Shown here piece after piece: positions 1 through 9,129 of a stretch of DNA of 26,128 nucleotides; position 1 is the stretch's first letter, and the number at the start of each line of letters is the position of its first letter. Origin of the DNA: Pelagophyceae sp. CCMP2097 (Eukaryota > Sar > Pelagophyceae); NCBI GenBank assembly GCA_026770575.1, contig MU657270.1, positions 45,120 through 71,247 on the forward strand. Direction: 5' to 3'. The position numbers and the translations under genes were made by a program. Below the pieces are notes generated by a model. It was not told the DNA's origin, searched no databases, and was given only the letters and a program-made list of their open reading frames with translations.

Positions 1-783
1 ATCGCGCAGGAGCAGGAGTACGCGCGGCTCATCGACTCGGCCAACGCGCCCATCTTCGGCATCGACGTCAACGGCCACGTGAACGTCTGGAACGAATGCG
101 CGTCGACCTTGACGGGCTTCAAGGGCGAGGAGGTGATGGGTAAACATCTTGTCAACGTGTACATTACGAATGAGTACAAGGCGTCGGTGCAGGACGTCTT
201 CGACAAGGCGATGCGCGGCGACGAGACGGCCAACTTTGAGTTCCCGCTCATCACGCATCGCGGGCTGCGCGTCGAGATTTTGCTAAACGCCACAACACGA
301 CGAGACGAGCACGACAAAGTCGTCGGCGTCGTCGGCATCGGCCAGGACATCACGGCGCGCATCGCGCAGGAGCGCGAGTACTCTCGGCTGATCGACACGG
401 CCAACGCGCCCATCTTCGGCGTCGACGTGAACGGCCACGTCAACGTCTGGAACCAGTGCGCGTCGAACCTCACGGGCTTTGCGGGCAAGGAGGTCATGGG
501 CAACCGTGAGTTGGAAACGTCTCTCTGAAGATGATAGCGTGCTGCCGAATGAACTGACCCACAACCATAGATCTTGTCTCGACGTTTATCACCGTCGAGT
601 ACCGGACGTCGGTGCAGGACGTGCTGGAGAAGGCGATGCACGGCGTCGAGACGTCCAACTTCGAGTTCCCGCTGATGAACAAGGACGGGTCGCGGCTCAT
701 CAACATCTTGCTCAACGCGACGACGCGGCGCGACGCGTTTGGGGGCGTTGTCGGCGTCGTCGGCATCGGCCAGGATATTTCCG
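1..783 (+). repeat. Tandem duplication encoding two PAS domains
   Basis: The word atcgcgcagg occurs at 1 and 361, exactly 360 nt (120 codons) apart, and the sequence after each is highly similar (both encode NAPIFG.DVNGHVNVWN and LLNATTRRD). The second copy is interrupted by the intron at 506-570, which the first copy lacks. The upstream edge is open, so more copies may lie outside the window. Confidence 0.85.
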
Positions 784-2901
784 AGGCGCGCGCCAAGCGC
801 GACGCGGAGCTGCGGCAGCGCGAGGCCGAGGCGGCGCAGGCGGCGCAGGCCACCATCTCGGCCCACGTCTACCACGAGATCCGCAACGTCGTCGGCGCCG
901 TGCTCGCGCTCGCCGACCGCGTCTCCGAGGCCGTCGAGCCAAAACCCGCGCCGGCGATCCAGGTCGGAAACCGAAGCGTCGCGGGCATCGCGGCGACAAG
1001 AGCGGTGTGCGCAGGACGCGCGCGGGCCCCGAGAGGCAGCCGGCGCGGCCCCTCTTCAAAAAACGCCCGCGCGCGCCTGCGGACGTCATTTGCCGCCATT
1101 GCTAGGCTCGCGCTGAGCTGCAACCAGGAGGACGCTCTGGCGCTGCTGACGTCGATGGCGTCCGGGCCGGACGAGATCCCGGCAACGGTGCGAAAGGCGC
1201 TGCCGCAACAGGTGCGCAAGCTGACGGAGCATCAGCGCCTCGTCTGCCAGCACGCTGTGAACACGCTCAACGACATGCTCGACGTGGCCAAGATCGAAAA
1301 CGGCATGTACGCGCCAAAGGAGGAGCCCGTGGACCTCGGCGAGCTCGTCTCGCGGTCGGCCAAGCTCCAGGGCCCGCGGCTGCGGCCGGGCGTCGAGCTC
1401 GTCATCAACGCGCCGCCCGCGGGCGCGCTGATCGTCACTACGGACTCGGTTTTGCTGCTGCAGTTCCTGACGAACCTGCTCTCCAACGCGGCCAAGTTCA
1501 CCGCGTCTGGCGCGGTGATGGTCTTTTGCCACGTCATCGAGGAGACGCCCGACGGCGGCGTGGCCATCGTCCTCGGCGTGGGGGATACGGGCCCAGGCAT
1601 CGCCGCGGACCAGCAGCTGCGCGTGCTGCAGGCCTTTACGACGGGCGACGCCGTGCCGCACGAGGACCTGCGCGATGCGTCTCGCAGCACGGGCATCGGC
1701 CTGCGCTTCGCCGACCTAATCGCCAACGTGCTGAGCGAGCCGCTGCAGCCCGAGGCGGGCAACGGCGCGCGCCGGTCGCCGGCGGCGAGCCTCGACGCGC
1801 CCGCCGCCACCGCGCCCTACGAGCCCGCGACGGGGCCCGCGCGCTGGCGCCGCAGTCGGCGCGGCGTGCAGCTCGAGTCGCCGCTCAGCAGCGACCTGCG
1901 CCAGCGCATGGCCACCACGGGCGGGCCGGGCACCGTGCTCTGGCTCGTGGCACGCACGCGGCGCGCGCGGCGCGCGGGGGGCGACCTGCCGAGCCGCGCG
2001 GCGCGCGCGCTCAACGCGGCGGCGGGGCGCGCGTGCCTGCGGCCCGTGGGCCTACTCCGAGTGCTCGTCGTCGACGACCAGCGCACGATGCGGCAGATGG
2101 CGGCGACGCTGTTCCAGCGTTTGTGCCAGGACCACGCCACGCTACGCGTCGAGCTCCACACCGCATTTTCCGGCGAGCAGGCCGTGCGCATGTGCGCGCG
2201 GAGGCACTTTCACGTCATCACCATGGACGAGCAGCTCAGCGAGTCGTACTGCCGCGCCGTGACCAAGGAGCAGGGCGAAAGGCGCGAGGCGGGCGCGCGC
2301 CGCGCCGCGCCGCCGGCGCCGCGCGACCCGGACGAGCCGCCGCCGCCCGTCGTCTTCGACGGCGACCGCATCACCAACGCGCGCGCGCGCCTCGCCTTTT
2401 TCGAAAAGGAGCTTGACTTTTTGGAGCCTCGCGACGGCGACGGCGCGCTGCACGGCCACGAGGCTGTCCGGGAGATCCGGGAGCTCGAGGCGCAGCAGCG
2501 CGCGGCCGATCCGCTTACCGCGCGGCGCTGCATCATCTTCAACCTCACAGGCAACGTCCTCGAGAGCGACCGTATCAAATACACAACGTGCGCCTTTGCG
2601 AGGATTCCTTTGCGAGACGCCTTTGCCGCGGCATCTGCGCCTTTGCGGGACCGCCGCCGCCTACGCCCGCCGCACTGGAGCCGCCTTTCCTAGGTCCGGG
2701 AGCAACGGCGTCTTGCCCAAGCCGACGAAGCTGACGGACCTCACGGGCCTGCTCGAGCAAGGCCTGGCTTCCTTTGTCGAGTCTGGCATTTGCCGCCTCG
2801 TCGGGGACAGCATCGTCTTCGTCAACGACGACTTCCAAGTCGGCACGCTCACGCACGACGCCGCCTGCGAGCGGCCCGCCCTCGACGCGGCGCACTTCTA
2901 G
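1..2901 (+). CDS. PAS-PAS hybrid sensor histidine kinase with C-terminal receiver (5' partial)
   Basis: The frame is open from base 1, so the gene starts upstream. Proposed exons are 1-505, 571-2587 and 2694-2901; the joins are phase-matched. An optional intron at 963-1127 (phase 0) would remove an Arg-rich stretch. Domain order: two near-identical PAS domains (about 120 residues each), a short coiled linker, a HisKA region with the phospho-acceptor H-box YHEIRN (His codon 873-875), and an HATPase with N-box LLSNAAKF, G1 box GDTGPGI and G2 box STGIGL. A receiver domain follows with LVVDDQ, acceptor Asp in ITMDEQ, the Thr of NLTGN, and the conserved Lys-Pro in GVLPKP after the last intron. Such kinases autophosphorylate on His and pass phosphate to the receiver Asp; PAS domains sense ligands, redox state or light. 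The signal is unknown. The receiver carries an unusual insert of about 75 residues after the acceptor Asp. Confidence 0.88.
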
Positions 2902-3265
2902 CCCTGTGACGCGCCCGGCAGCCCACGCCGCACCGCCGCGCGCCCCCGGCGAAAGCTTTTCCCACTTTTCTATTATATACCCGTATATTTTACGCGCTGG
3001 AAGCACGCGGGAGAGGCCAGGCGGCCCCGCGAGGCCGGTTCCGGGCGCGGCCGACTAGGGTACTGCGGTAAATATGTGTTTAAACGAAAGGGAAAGCAAA
3101 ATATTTGAAAAAAAAGCTCTGCGAGAGAGCTCTGCTAGTTCCAAAGCCCGCGCGCTCGAGTGCCCCGCCCGCCTCGCGCGCCCGTATACGGCCTCCCCAA
3201 AGGCCTCTCCCGCGCCCGCGCCACGCCGAGGGGCGCCCCGGAAGCCTCTCTTCGACGCGGAGAAG
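2902..3265. other. Intergenic region with AT-rich patch
   Basis: No gene seen. A TATA-like AT-rich stretch (tattatatacccgtatattt, about 2971-2990) and an A-rich stretch near 3100-3115 stand out from the GC-rich surroundings and may belong to the 3' end of the kinase gene or the promoter of the next gene. The frame of the downstream gene is open back to an ATG at 3074, but that extension is Arg/Ala-rich filler and I do not include it. Confidence 0.4.
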
Positions 3266-3994
3266 ATGCCTGTCACTCCGTCGAAGCGCTCCCGCGGCGC
3301 GGCGGCGCCCGCGCCCGTGACGGCGAGCGCGAAGAAGACGCCGAAGAAGGCCGCCGCATCGGGCCCGGGCGCGGCGCGGCGCCTGGCGCTCGACGACGCC
3401 GACGAGGCGCGCGGCAAGCCGGCGACGGATAAACTCATCGGTTACACACCCGCCGAAACGCTCCACGACGTGCCCGCGCCGAAGCGCGCCGTCTTCGAGT
3501 TCGTCTGCCATACCGTCGCGATCCCCGCAGACTTTGAGCACGACCACGCGTATGGCCCAAAGTCGGGCGTGACGCACGAGGACCGCGTCATTGCAGCATA
3601 CGTCCACGACATGCTCGACCATGACGACGACGCCTTCCGCAGGCAGCTCAAGAAACTCGTCGCCGCGCGCGCGTGCGTAAATCCGCGCCCGGGGGTTTGG
3701 GTCCGGACGAGACGGACGGCCGCCCGATGTAGGTGGCCCGCGGCGTCGGCCGCGTGCGCGCACAAGCTCGCCGCGGCGCACTGAGCTCCGTGCAACGCCG
3801 CAAGAGCCGCCCGTGCGATTCTCCGACTTAGCGCGTCTGCGGAGTTCAAAGGATCCCGATATGATATTAAGATACAAATGTCCCCACACGAGGACCGAGG
3901 ATGCGGGCGCCGTCCCCTATCATCGAAACTCGAGGACGAGCGGCCGCGGCGCGAGGCGGAGCTGCTGCGCGACTGCGTCTGCGGCGACGCCTAG
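3266..3994 (+). CDS. Uncharacterised protein with basic N-terminus
   Basis: Exons 3266-3672 and 3832-3994 encode about 189 residues. The intron (3673-3831) starts GTGCGT and ends CTCCGACTTAG; reading through it reaches a stop at 3782-3784, but the spliced frame continues into a well-formed acidic/basic segment. The protein begins MPVTPSKRSRG, has a Lys-rich stretch (KKTPKK) that could act in nuclear import, then a compact middle part with KLIGYTPAETLHDVPAPKR, HDHAYGPKSGVTHEDRVIAA and an acidic helix HDMLDHDDDAFRRQLKKL. The second exon encodes SAEFKGSRYDIKIQM and ends REAELLRDCVCGDA. I do not recognise the family. Its stop lies 59 nt from the stop of the convergent PDZ-like gene. The start is the ATG closest to the conserved-looking part; an in-frame ATG lies 192 nt upstream. 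Confidence 0.62.
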
Positions 3995-4053
3995 AGCGTA
4001 CGTTGATGGCACTTTCGGTAAAACGGCCAGCGGGACCGCGCGTCCTTTTCGCA

Positions 4054-5108
4054 TCAAGGCGACGTCTCCAGTCGGCTCGCAGCTCGCCTCTCCATCCGCG
4101 TCTTCACCGTTTTGACGGTGCGGGCTTCCAACCGACGTTCCGGGTTTCCCAGCCGACGCGGCGCTGTGCCGTCGAGCAACGCGCCGTTGAGCGAGACGAG
4201 GCGCGCGCCGACGCGCGGCCGCGGCAGCGCGGCGTCATATTCGTCGGCGAAGCCGCGGACGGCAAGGCCATCTGCGTCAAAGGAGAAGGAGATGCCGACG
4301 CGCAGCTTCGTATACTCGATGCCTAGGGCGCGGCGCTCGCTCCGGGCCGCGTGCGAAGCCCCGGGATCTTTCGCGGCGCCCTCGCCTCGACTCTCGCGCG
4401 ACGGCGTGCGCCTTCGCCGCGGCGGCTGCGTAATCGCAGACGCAGCCAATTGCGTTGCGAGTCGCGCGGCTCGTCGGCCTGCCGCAGCCGGCCGAGCCAC
4501 GCCAGACCCTGCGCGAGCGTCTCTCGCGCGTGCTGCTGAGCCGCCGCAGAAAGCAACGGCGCCTCGTCGGCCGCGGGCGGCCTTTGCACGGCGTCCGCGA
4601 CCGCAGACGGCGCACTCGGCGCCGCCACGACCGCACTCGGCGATTCCGGGAGCGCGTCGCCGCCGTCGTCGTGGTCGTCCTCCTCCTCGTCGAGCCAGCG
4701 CTCGACGTCGGCGTCTGGCGTCGGCACGAAAGCGTCGCCATCCGCAGCCACATCGTTTGCGGTGGGCGCGGGAATCGCGGGGGCGGGCCTGGGCGGCGGC
4801 TTCCGCAGATTGACGACGACGGGCCGCTCCTCCTTAACCGGCCCCTCGACGGGCGATGGGCCGGGCACGCTCGCCGGCCACGGCGCCTCGACGTCGCTCG
4901 CCACTGCCGCAGAGGCTTCGGCTTCGTCGCGGTCGGTGAGGACCTACGGCGACGCCGTGGGTCGCTGTGTGCACCATGCCTCGCGTTTGAAAGACGTCGA
5001 TGCAAAGCACTGCTCGGTCCGACCGCCCCGCGGACGCACCCGTCGGAAGACGGCCCGGAGCTCTTGGCGCACGTGCTCCCTCCACTCGTCGGTGGCTTCA
5101 TTCGTCAT
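4054..5108 (-). CDS. PDZ-like domain protein
   Basis: Minus-strand exons 5108-5040, 4943-4442 and 4322-4054 join in frame (phases 0 and 1) and encode about 279 residues. The first exon reads MTNEATDEWREHVRQELRAV; its intron runs GTGCGT to GCCGTAG. The middle exon is Pro/Ala/Asp-rich and probably disordered, with an acidic patch DEEEDDHDDGGD and a helical part AAAQQHARETLAQGLAWLGR. The last exon carries a PDZ-like segment: GISFSFDADGLAVRGF, then VGARLVSLNGALLDG, the usual late PDZ turn with Gly and Asn-Gly. PDZ domains bind short C-terminal peptides and act as scaffolds. The second donor (GTCTGC at 4441) is weak and may be misplaced by a few codons. The gene lies just downstream of the PH-domain gene on the same strand, and the two could be one transcript. 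Confidence 0.6.
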
Positions 5109-5440
5109 GGGTGCGATCGAGGGCGGCTCGGACGGCGCTCCTAGACTCGATCGGTGGGGCCCTTGAAGACTTGTCGGCTTGTCTGTTTCCAAGCGTGCCA
5201 CGCACCTCGCGTCGCCGTCGCACCGGCCGCGGGAGCAGCGGCGGCGTCGTCGAGTGGCCCTTTATCCTCTACGGCCATCGCGAGTGGCCGTTTGTCCTCC
5301 ACGGCCATCGATTGCGCCTCGGACTCGGCCGACGTCGCAGTCCTCTGATCCTCACAGCCGTCGAGGTCCGCCCCGTCGCGCCTTTGATGCGAGGCAGCGC
5401 CCGCCGCCGCCGCGTTGCCTTTGCGGACCTGCAGAGCGTT
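5109..5440. other. Gap between two minus-strand genes
   Basis: No independent gene seen. The minus-strand frame of the PDZ-like gene is open upstream of its ATG to about 5201 (including GAPSEPPSIAPM), and a good donor (GAG then GTACGG) lies near the end of the PH gene. This stretch could therefore be an intron plus part of an exon joining the two genes, although I found no phase-matched strong acceptor. Confidence 0.35.
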
Positions 5441-6810
5441 CTAAACGCGGGCCGGGTGGTCGGGGCATTTCCGTACCTCTTCGCAGAGCTTCCTTCGCTG
5501 CGCGCGGAGCGTCGAGATCGTCTGACGCATGGACCGCGCGTCGTCGGCCGCGCGCATGTCCGCGTGGCCGCGGCGCGTTTCCGCGGCGGCGGCGGCGGCG
5601 GCGAAGTCGTCGAGGCTGCGCCTCGCGGCGTCGAGGTGGCCTTGGAGGTCGGCGTTCGCCGCGGCGAGGCGGCCGACGTCGCGCTGGCGCACAACCAAAG
5701 CGCGCTCCACGTCGCGCAGCAGCTCCGCGTCGTCGGGTCGGCGCCGCACGGCGCCTGCGCACCCTTCGCCCTCGGCGTCGTCGTTGCCCAGAGCGGCGTG
5801 GAGCGCCTACGACGGGCATAAAGGCGCCGGGACCGCCACGGTGAGCGTCGTTTCGCGCATCGGGCCCACGACTCTGCAACCACCGCCGTGCCTGTCCGTC
5901 TTCCCCGTAGGACGCGGCTCCGCGCCGCAACGCCGTCGACGAGCCATTTCTGCCGCGCGGCCATGTCCTCGCACGTCGCCGCCGCCGCCTGGGCCTCGTC
6001 CGCCGCCAAATCGCGGGCCTGCTCGAGACGCGAGATCTCCGCCGAGAACTCGTCGCACTGTCGAGCCAGAAACTCGTTTGTCCCTTTGAGCCGCGCGTAC
6101 GACTCGTTCTTCAGCACGTCGATCCAACCGTACCTCGATAAGGCGTCCGAGGCTCCAAGGCACGGGGCGACGCGCGAGGGGCACACCCAACGCGGGGAGG
6201 CGCACCCTTCCTGCTGGTCGGCCGACTGGAGCCGGAACGTCGCCTCGCTCGCGGTGCTGCTCGCCTCGCGAGAGAGCTCAATCTCGACGCGGCCCTCGGG
6301 GCTCACGCCACTGCAAGACACGTTGCCAAAGGACTCGACGTCGATGCTGCCGAGCGGCTCCTGCGGCGGCGGATCCGAAACCGCGCGGCCCTCAAAGACC
6401 AGCCCCAAAGCTCGACCTGGCGTCGCGGGGCGCACCTCGTCGAGGTTCGAGCCGAAGAAGTAGAGCATCATCGTCGGCTTGAGCACGAAGAATCGCCGCT
6501 GCCAGCGGCCCGTCGGACTCTGGCCGCCGAGGTAGCCCGACTTGACTGAGACGTTCCTACACGGCGTGCGATCAAGTATCTTCGCGAGTCCGTCGGCGGC
6601 GCAAGGAGCACGCGTCGTCGTGCACGGCGGAGCTCACGCGAGCCTGCGAGGCGCGCGTTCGTGCCTCGCACCGCGCGACGGTGCGGCCATGCGAAGCGGT
6701 CCGTCGAGATGGCAGACGCACCTCGCCGCGTACGGCACCGGCGTCTCGCGGAGCTTCTCCACGCGCTCGGCCACCGACGCCGCGACTCCCGCCATCGTCT
6801 TGGAGAACAT
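5441..6810 (-). CDS. PH-domain coiled-coil protein
   Basis: Minus-strand exons 6810-6722, 6556-6206, 6133-5914 and 5806-5441 join with matching phases (2, 2, 0) and encode about 341 residues. After a short helix (MFSKTMAGVAASVAERVEKL) comes a typical pleckstrin-homology domain at about residues 33-165: VKSGYLGG, GRWQRRFFVLKPTMMLYFFG, a core strand ATFRLQSADQQE and the C-terminal helix YGWIDVLKN with its conserved Trp. The splice at 6205-6134 brings that Trp next to the core. The rest is coiled coil (EFSAEISRLEQARDLAADEA; ELLRDVERALVVRQRDVGRL). PH domains bind phosphoinositides or proteins, so a membrane-associated scaffold is likely. The ATG has a good context (gcggcc before it). The third donor (GTCCTA) is weak. 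Confidence 0.78.
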
Positions 6811-6910
6811 GGCCGCCGCCGAATCCCACAAAGAAACCGCGCGCTCGCCCAAAATTAATTATCGACACGGAATTGATCACTACGCGTGCGTGGCACGAGG
6901 GCGGTCTTAA
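6811..6910. promoter_or_regulatory. Probable divergent promoter region
   Basis: About 100 nt separate the start of the minus-strand PH gene from the first supported codons of the plus-strand WD40 gene. It contains an AT-rich stretch (aaaattaattat, 6851-6862) unlike its GC-rich surroundings, fitting a shared promoter. A plus-strand ATG at 6809 overlaps the minus-strand ATG in a CATG palindrome. Confidence 0.35.
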
Positions 6911-7988
6911 GCGGTCCGGCGGCGATGGCGTCGCGCCGCCGCGCTCGGCGCCGCCCGCGCCCTCGACCTGCTCAGGAGCGACCTGCGCACGCCCATCCTG
7001 CGGCTGGCGGGCTCCGCACACGGGCTCCTCGTGACGAAACTCGTCACCCGAGATGGCCGCGCCGTGGCAGCGCGATTGCGAAAAATCCTCTGACAGGACC
7101 GTATCGCAAAGGGCGCGGCGTTTTTCAAGGGGCACACCGACATCGTCAACTGCTGCGCGTTCTCACCCGACGGCCTGCGCATCGTGACTGCGAGCGAGGA
7201 CAGGACGGCGCGGCTCTGGGACGCCGAGACGGGCGCGCTGCAGGCGACGCTCGAGGGGCACACACATGGTCTACAGCTGCGCGTTCTCGCCCGACGGCAA
7301 GCGCGTCGTGACGGGGAACCACGACGACACGGCGCGGCTCTGGGACGCCGCGACGGGCGCGCTGCAGACGACGCTCGAGGGCCACTACGAGGCCGTCGTG
7401 TGCTGCGCGTTCTCACCCGACGGCAAGCGCCTCGTGACGGCGAGCTGGGACAAGACGGCGCGGCTTTGGGACGCCGAGGCGGGCGCGTTGCAGGCGATTC
7501 TCGAGGGGCACGACGGCACCGTCACGAGCTGCGCGTTCTCGCCCGACGGCACGCGCATCATGACGGCGAGCGGCGACGAGGCGTAGATCTGGGACGCCAA
7601 GATGGTCGTGCTGCAGATGACGCTCGAAGGGCACACCGGCTACGTCTTGAGCTGCGCGTTCTCGCCCGACGGCAAGCGCCTCGCGACGACGGAAGGCACC
7701 GACGAGACGGTGCGGATCTGGGACGCCGAGATGGGCGTGCTGCAGACGACGCTCGAAGGGCACACAGGTGAAGTTATGAGCTGCGCGTTGTCGCCCGACG
7801 GCAAGCGCGTCGTCACGGCGAGCATCGACAGGACGGCGCGGCTCTGGGACGCCGAGACCGGCGAGCTGCTGAAGATGCTCGAAGGGCACACCGAATACGT
7901 CGTGAGCTGCGCGTTCTCACCCGACGGCCTGCGCGTCGTCACGGCGAGCTATGACGACACGGCGCGGCTCTGGACTGCAACCCTCTAA
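6911..7988 (+). pseudogene. Seven-repeat WD40 beta-propeller gene with frameshift and stop
   Basis: An N-terminal segment without its own ATG (6911-7030; includes ARALDLLRSDLRTPILRLAG) is followed in the same frame by seven WD40 units from 7130. The TGA at 7091 can be removed by an intron 7031-7096 (GTGACG to CTCTGACAG, phase 0). Two lesions cannot: repeat 2 is 124 nt rather than 126, shifting the frame near 7264, and repeat 4 is 123 nt and contains TAG at 7583-7585 where Arg is expected. The units read GHT..V.SCAFSPDGKR.VTAS..D.TARLWDA..G. Seven units would close one propeller, a protein-interaction platform. The 5' exon was not found; the acceptor may be the tcttaag at 6904-6910. It is either a recent pseudogene or the site of sequence errors. 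Confidence 0.65.
7130..7988 (+). repeat. WD40-coding tandem repeat, seven units
   Basis: Units begin at the GGG/GGC of each GH motif: 7130, 7256, 7380, 7506, 7629, 7758 and 7884. Lengths are 126, 124, 126, 123, 129, 126 and a final partial 105 nt. The shared DNA words (for example gcgctgcagacgacgctcga and tgcgcgttctc) indicate recent duplication or gene conversion. Confidence 0.9.
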
Positions 7989-8289
7989 TGTGAAAGCCGG
8001 CGACTCGCGATCTGTAGATGGGTCGAGCGCCAGCCGCGCCATGCTGCGACCCAAGATTGGTTTGATTCTGACAGCGCGACGAGCCGCGGGGGTAGACGTC
8101 GTCCGGACGGGCTTCCGCACGGTCCGCGCCTTCCATCCGAGCTACCGGGACGAGATCACCGCCGCGAGGCCCCGAGGTGTGGCCGTAAGGTCTGAATATA
8201 TTTATAGAGAGCAAGCTCGGGCTCGAGCGGTAGCATAGTTTCACACACACACACACACGGAATGGTTCGCGCTGCCGGTGGCAGCCGCG
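7989..8289. other. Gap between convergent genes
   Basis: No gene seen. It holds an AT-rich patch (gaatatatttatagaga, about 8193-8209) and a CA microsatellite, both likely in the 3' region of the minus-strand cysteine-rich gene. Confidence 0.4.
8242..8258. repeat. (CA)n microsatellite
   Basis: About eight uninterrupted CA units lie 32 nt beyond the stop of the minus-strand gene at 8290. A shorter CA run occurs near 12030, also between convergent genes. Confidence 0.9.
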
Positions 8290-8795
8290 TCAGAGCGGGT
8301 CGGTGTGCCTCGCGCGTCGCTCCTTTCCCTTCCTCTCGCCGCCGCCGCCGCTGTCGCGCCGGCCGCCCTTGGGGCGCCCTCGCTCGCGGTCGATGCGCAG
8401 GTCCCGGTGGACGCAATTCGTGAACGCGCGCGACCGCCTGCGGGGAGGGGAGCGGGTCGGCCGCGGGTCGCGGGCCGCGGGCCGCGGGCCCGGCGGCGGA
8501 CACGCACTTTGAGTCGACCTCGCCGTCCTCGAGGGGCTCTTGGGCGTAGACGGCGGCGTAGCACGGGCCGGAGACGCACTCGTGGACGCAATTCGAGCCG
8601 TCGACCAAATCAGGGTGGCTCGCCTGCGCCCGCGATGCGCCCCGGACGCGCGCGGGCCGCCGCGCGGCGACGGACCTCGCAGGCGTCTTCGCATCCACCC
8701 CGCTTGAGGCGCAGCGCGCGGTCGCCCGCGCGCTTCGCCGCATCGGCGCCGGCGCAGAGGAGCACGACGACGGCGCCCAGCGCTCGCCTCGCCAT
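8290..8795 (-). CDS. Small secreted cysteine-rich protein
   Basis: Minus-strand exons 8795-8676, 8623-8508 and 8437-8290 join in phase (0, 2) and encode about 127 residues. A signal peptide is clear: MARRALGAVVVLLCAGADA. The mature core has spaced cysteines: GCEDACE, then GSNCVHECVSGPCYAAVYAQ, EPLEDGEVDSK and, across the second intron, RSRAFTNCVHRDLR. The tail is Arg/Lys/Gly-rich. The pattern CxxxC, CY..VY, PLE.GEVD..R, F..C resembles small conserved proteins I recall from plants and algae with no assigned role; this is memory, not a search. It is predicted to enter the secretory pathway. Without the splices the cysteine block falls into three different frames. The first intron (52 nt, GTCCGT) is the least certain. 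Confidence 0.62.
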
Positions 8796-9129
8796 CACGC
8801 GGTGCGACGCTTGCTGCGCTGCGAGGCGACCGCTGCCCTGCGGCTGCGGCGGAGCGGCTCGACGGAGAGCGCCCTGGCTCGACGGAGCTCGGCGCGGCGC
8901 CGCGCGGCAATCCGCGCGGCCGGTTAGCGCGGCGACTCGACTCGTTCACTCTCTGTCTCACCGCTGAATCCGTGAAAATTTGGGAAAGTCATGCTCCACG
9001 GAAAAATCCTTCCGTTTTCGAGACATATCTTTCAAAGTGAACTCTCGAGAGCCTCGTGTGTGGCCCGCGGTGAGCTCCCTCGTTTCGTTTCGAACCCGTG
9101 GACCGCATCGAAGCGTCTCTGCCGGCGCG
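8796..9129. promoter_or_regulatory. Divergent intergenic region
   Basis: This stretch lies between the starts of the minus-strand cysteine-rich gene and the plus-strand fusion gene, so it should hold both promoters. The plus-strand frame is open from 8980 without an ATG. A lower-GC patch (gtgaaaatttgggaaagtca) lies at 8972-8991. I see no convincing TATA box. Confidence 0.4.

Noticed and set aside
3074..3265. In-frame upstream ATG extending the unknown 3266-3994 gene
   Set aside because: The extension is Arg/Pro/Ser filler over an AT-rich promoter-like stretch; the ATG at 3266 directly precedes a sensible basic N-terminus.
6850..6852. TTG as start of the PH-domain protein
   Set aside because: An in-frame ATG in good context lies 42 nt downstream (6810), and nuclear genes rarely use TTG.
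7091..7093. TGA as a readthrough or recoded stop in the WD40 gene
   Set aside because: A phase-0 intron (7031-7096) ending CTCTGACAG removes it more simply.
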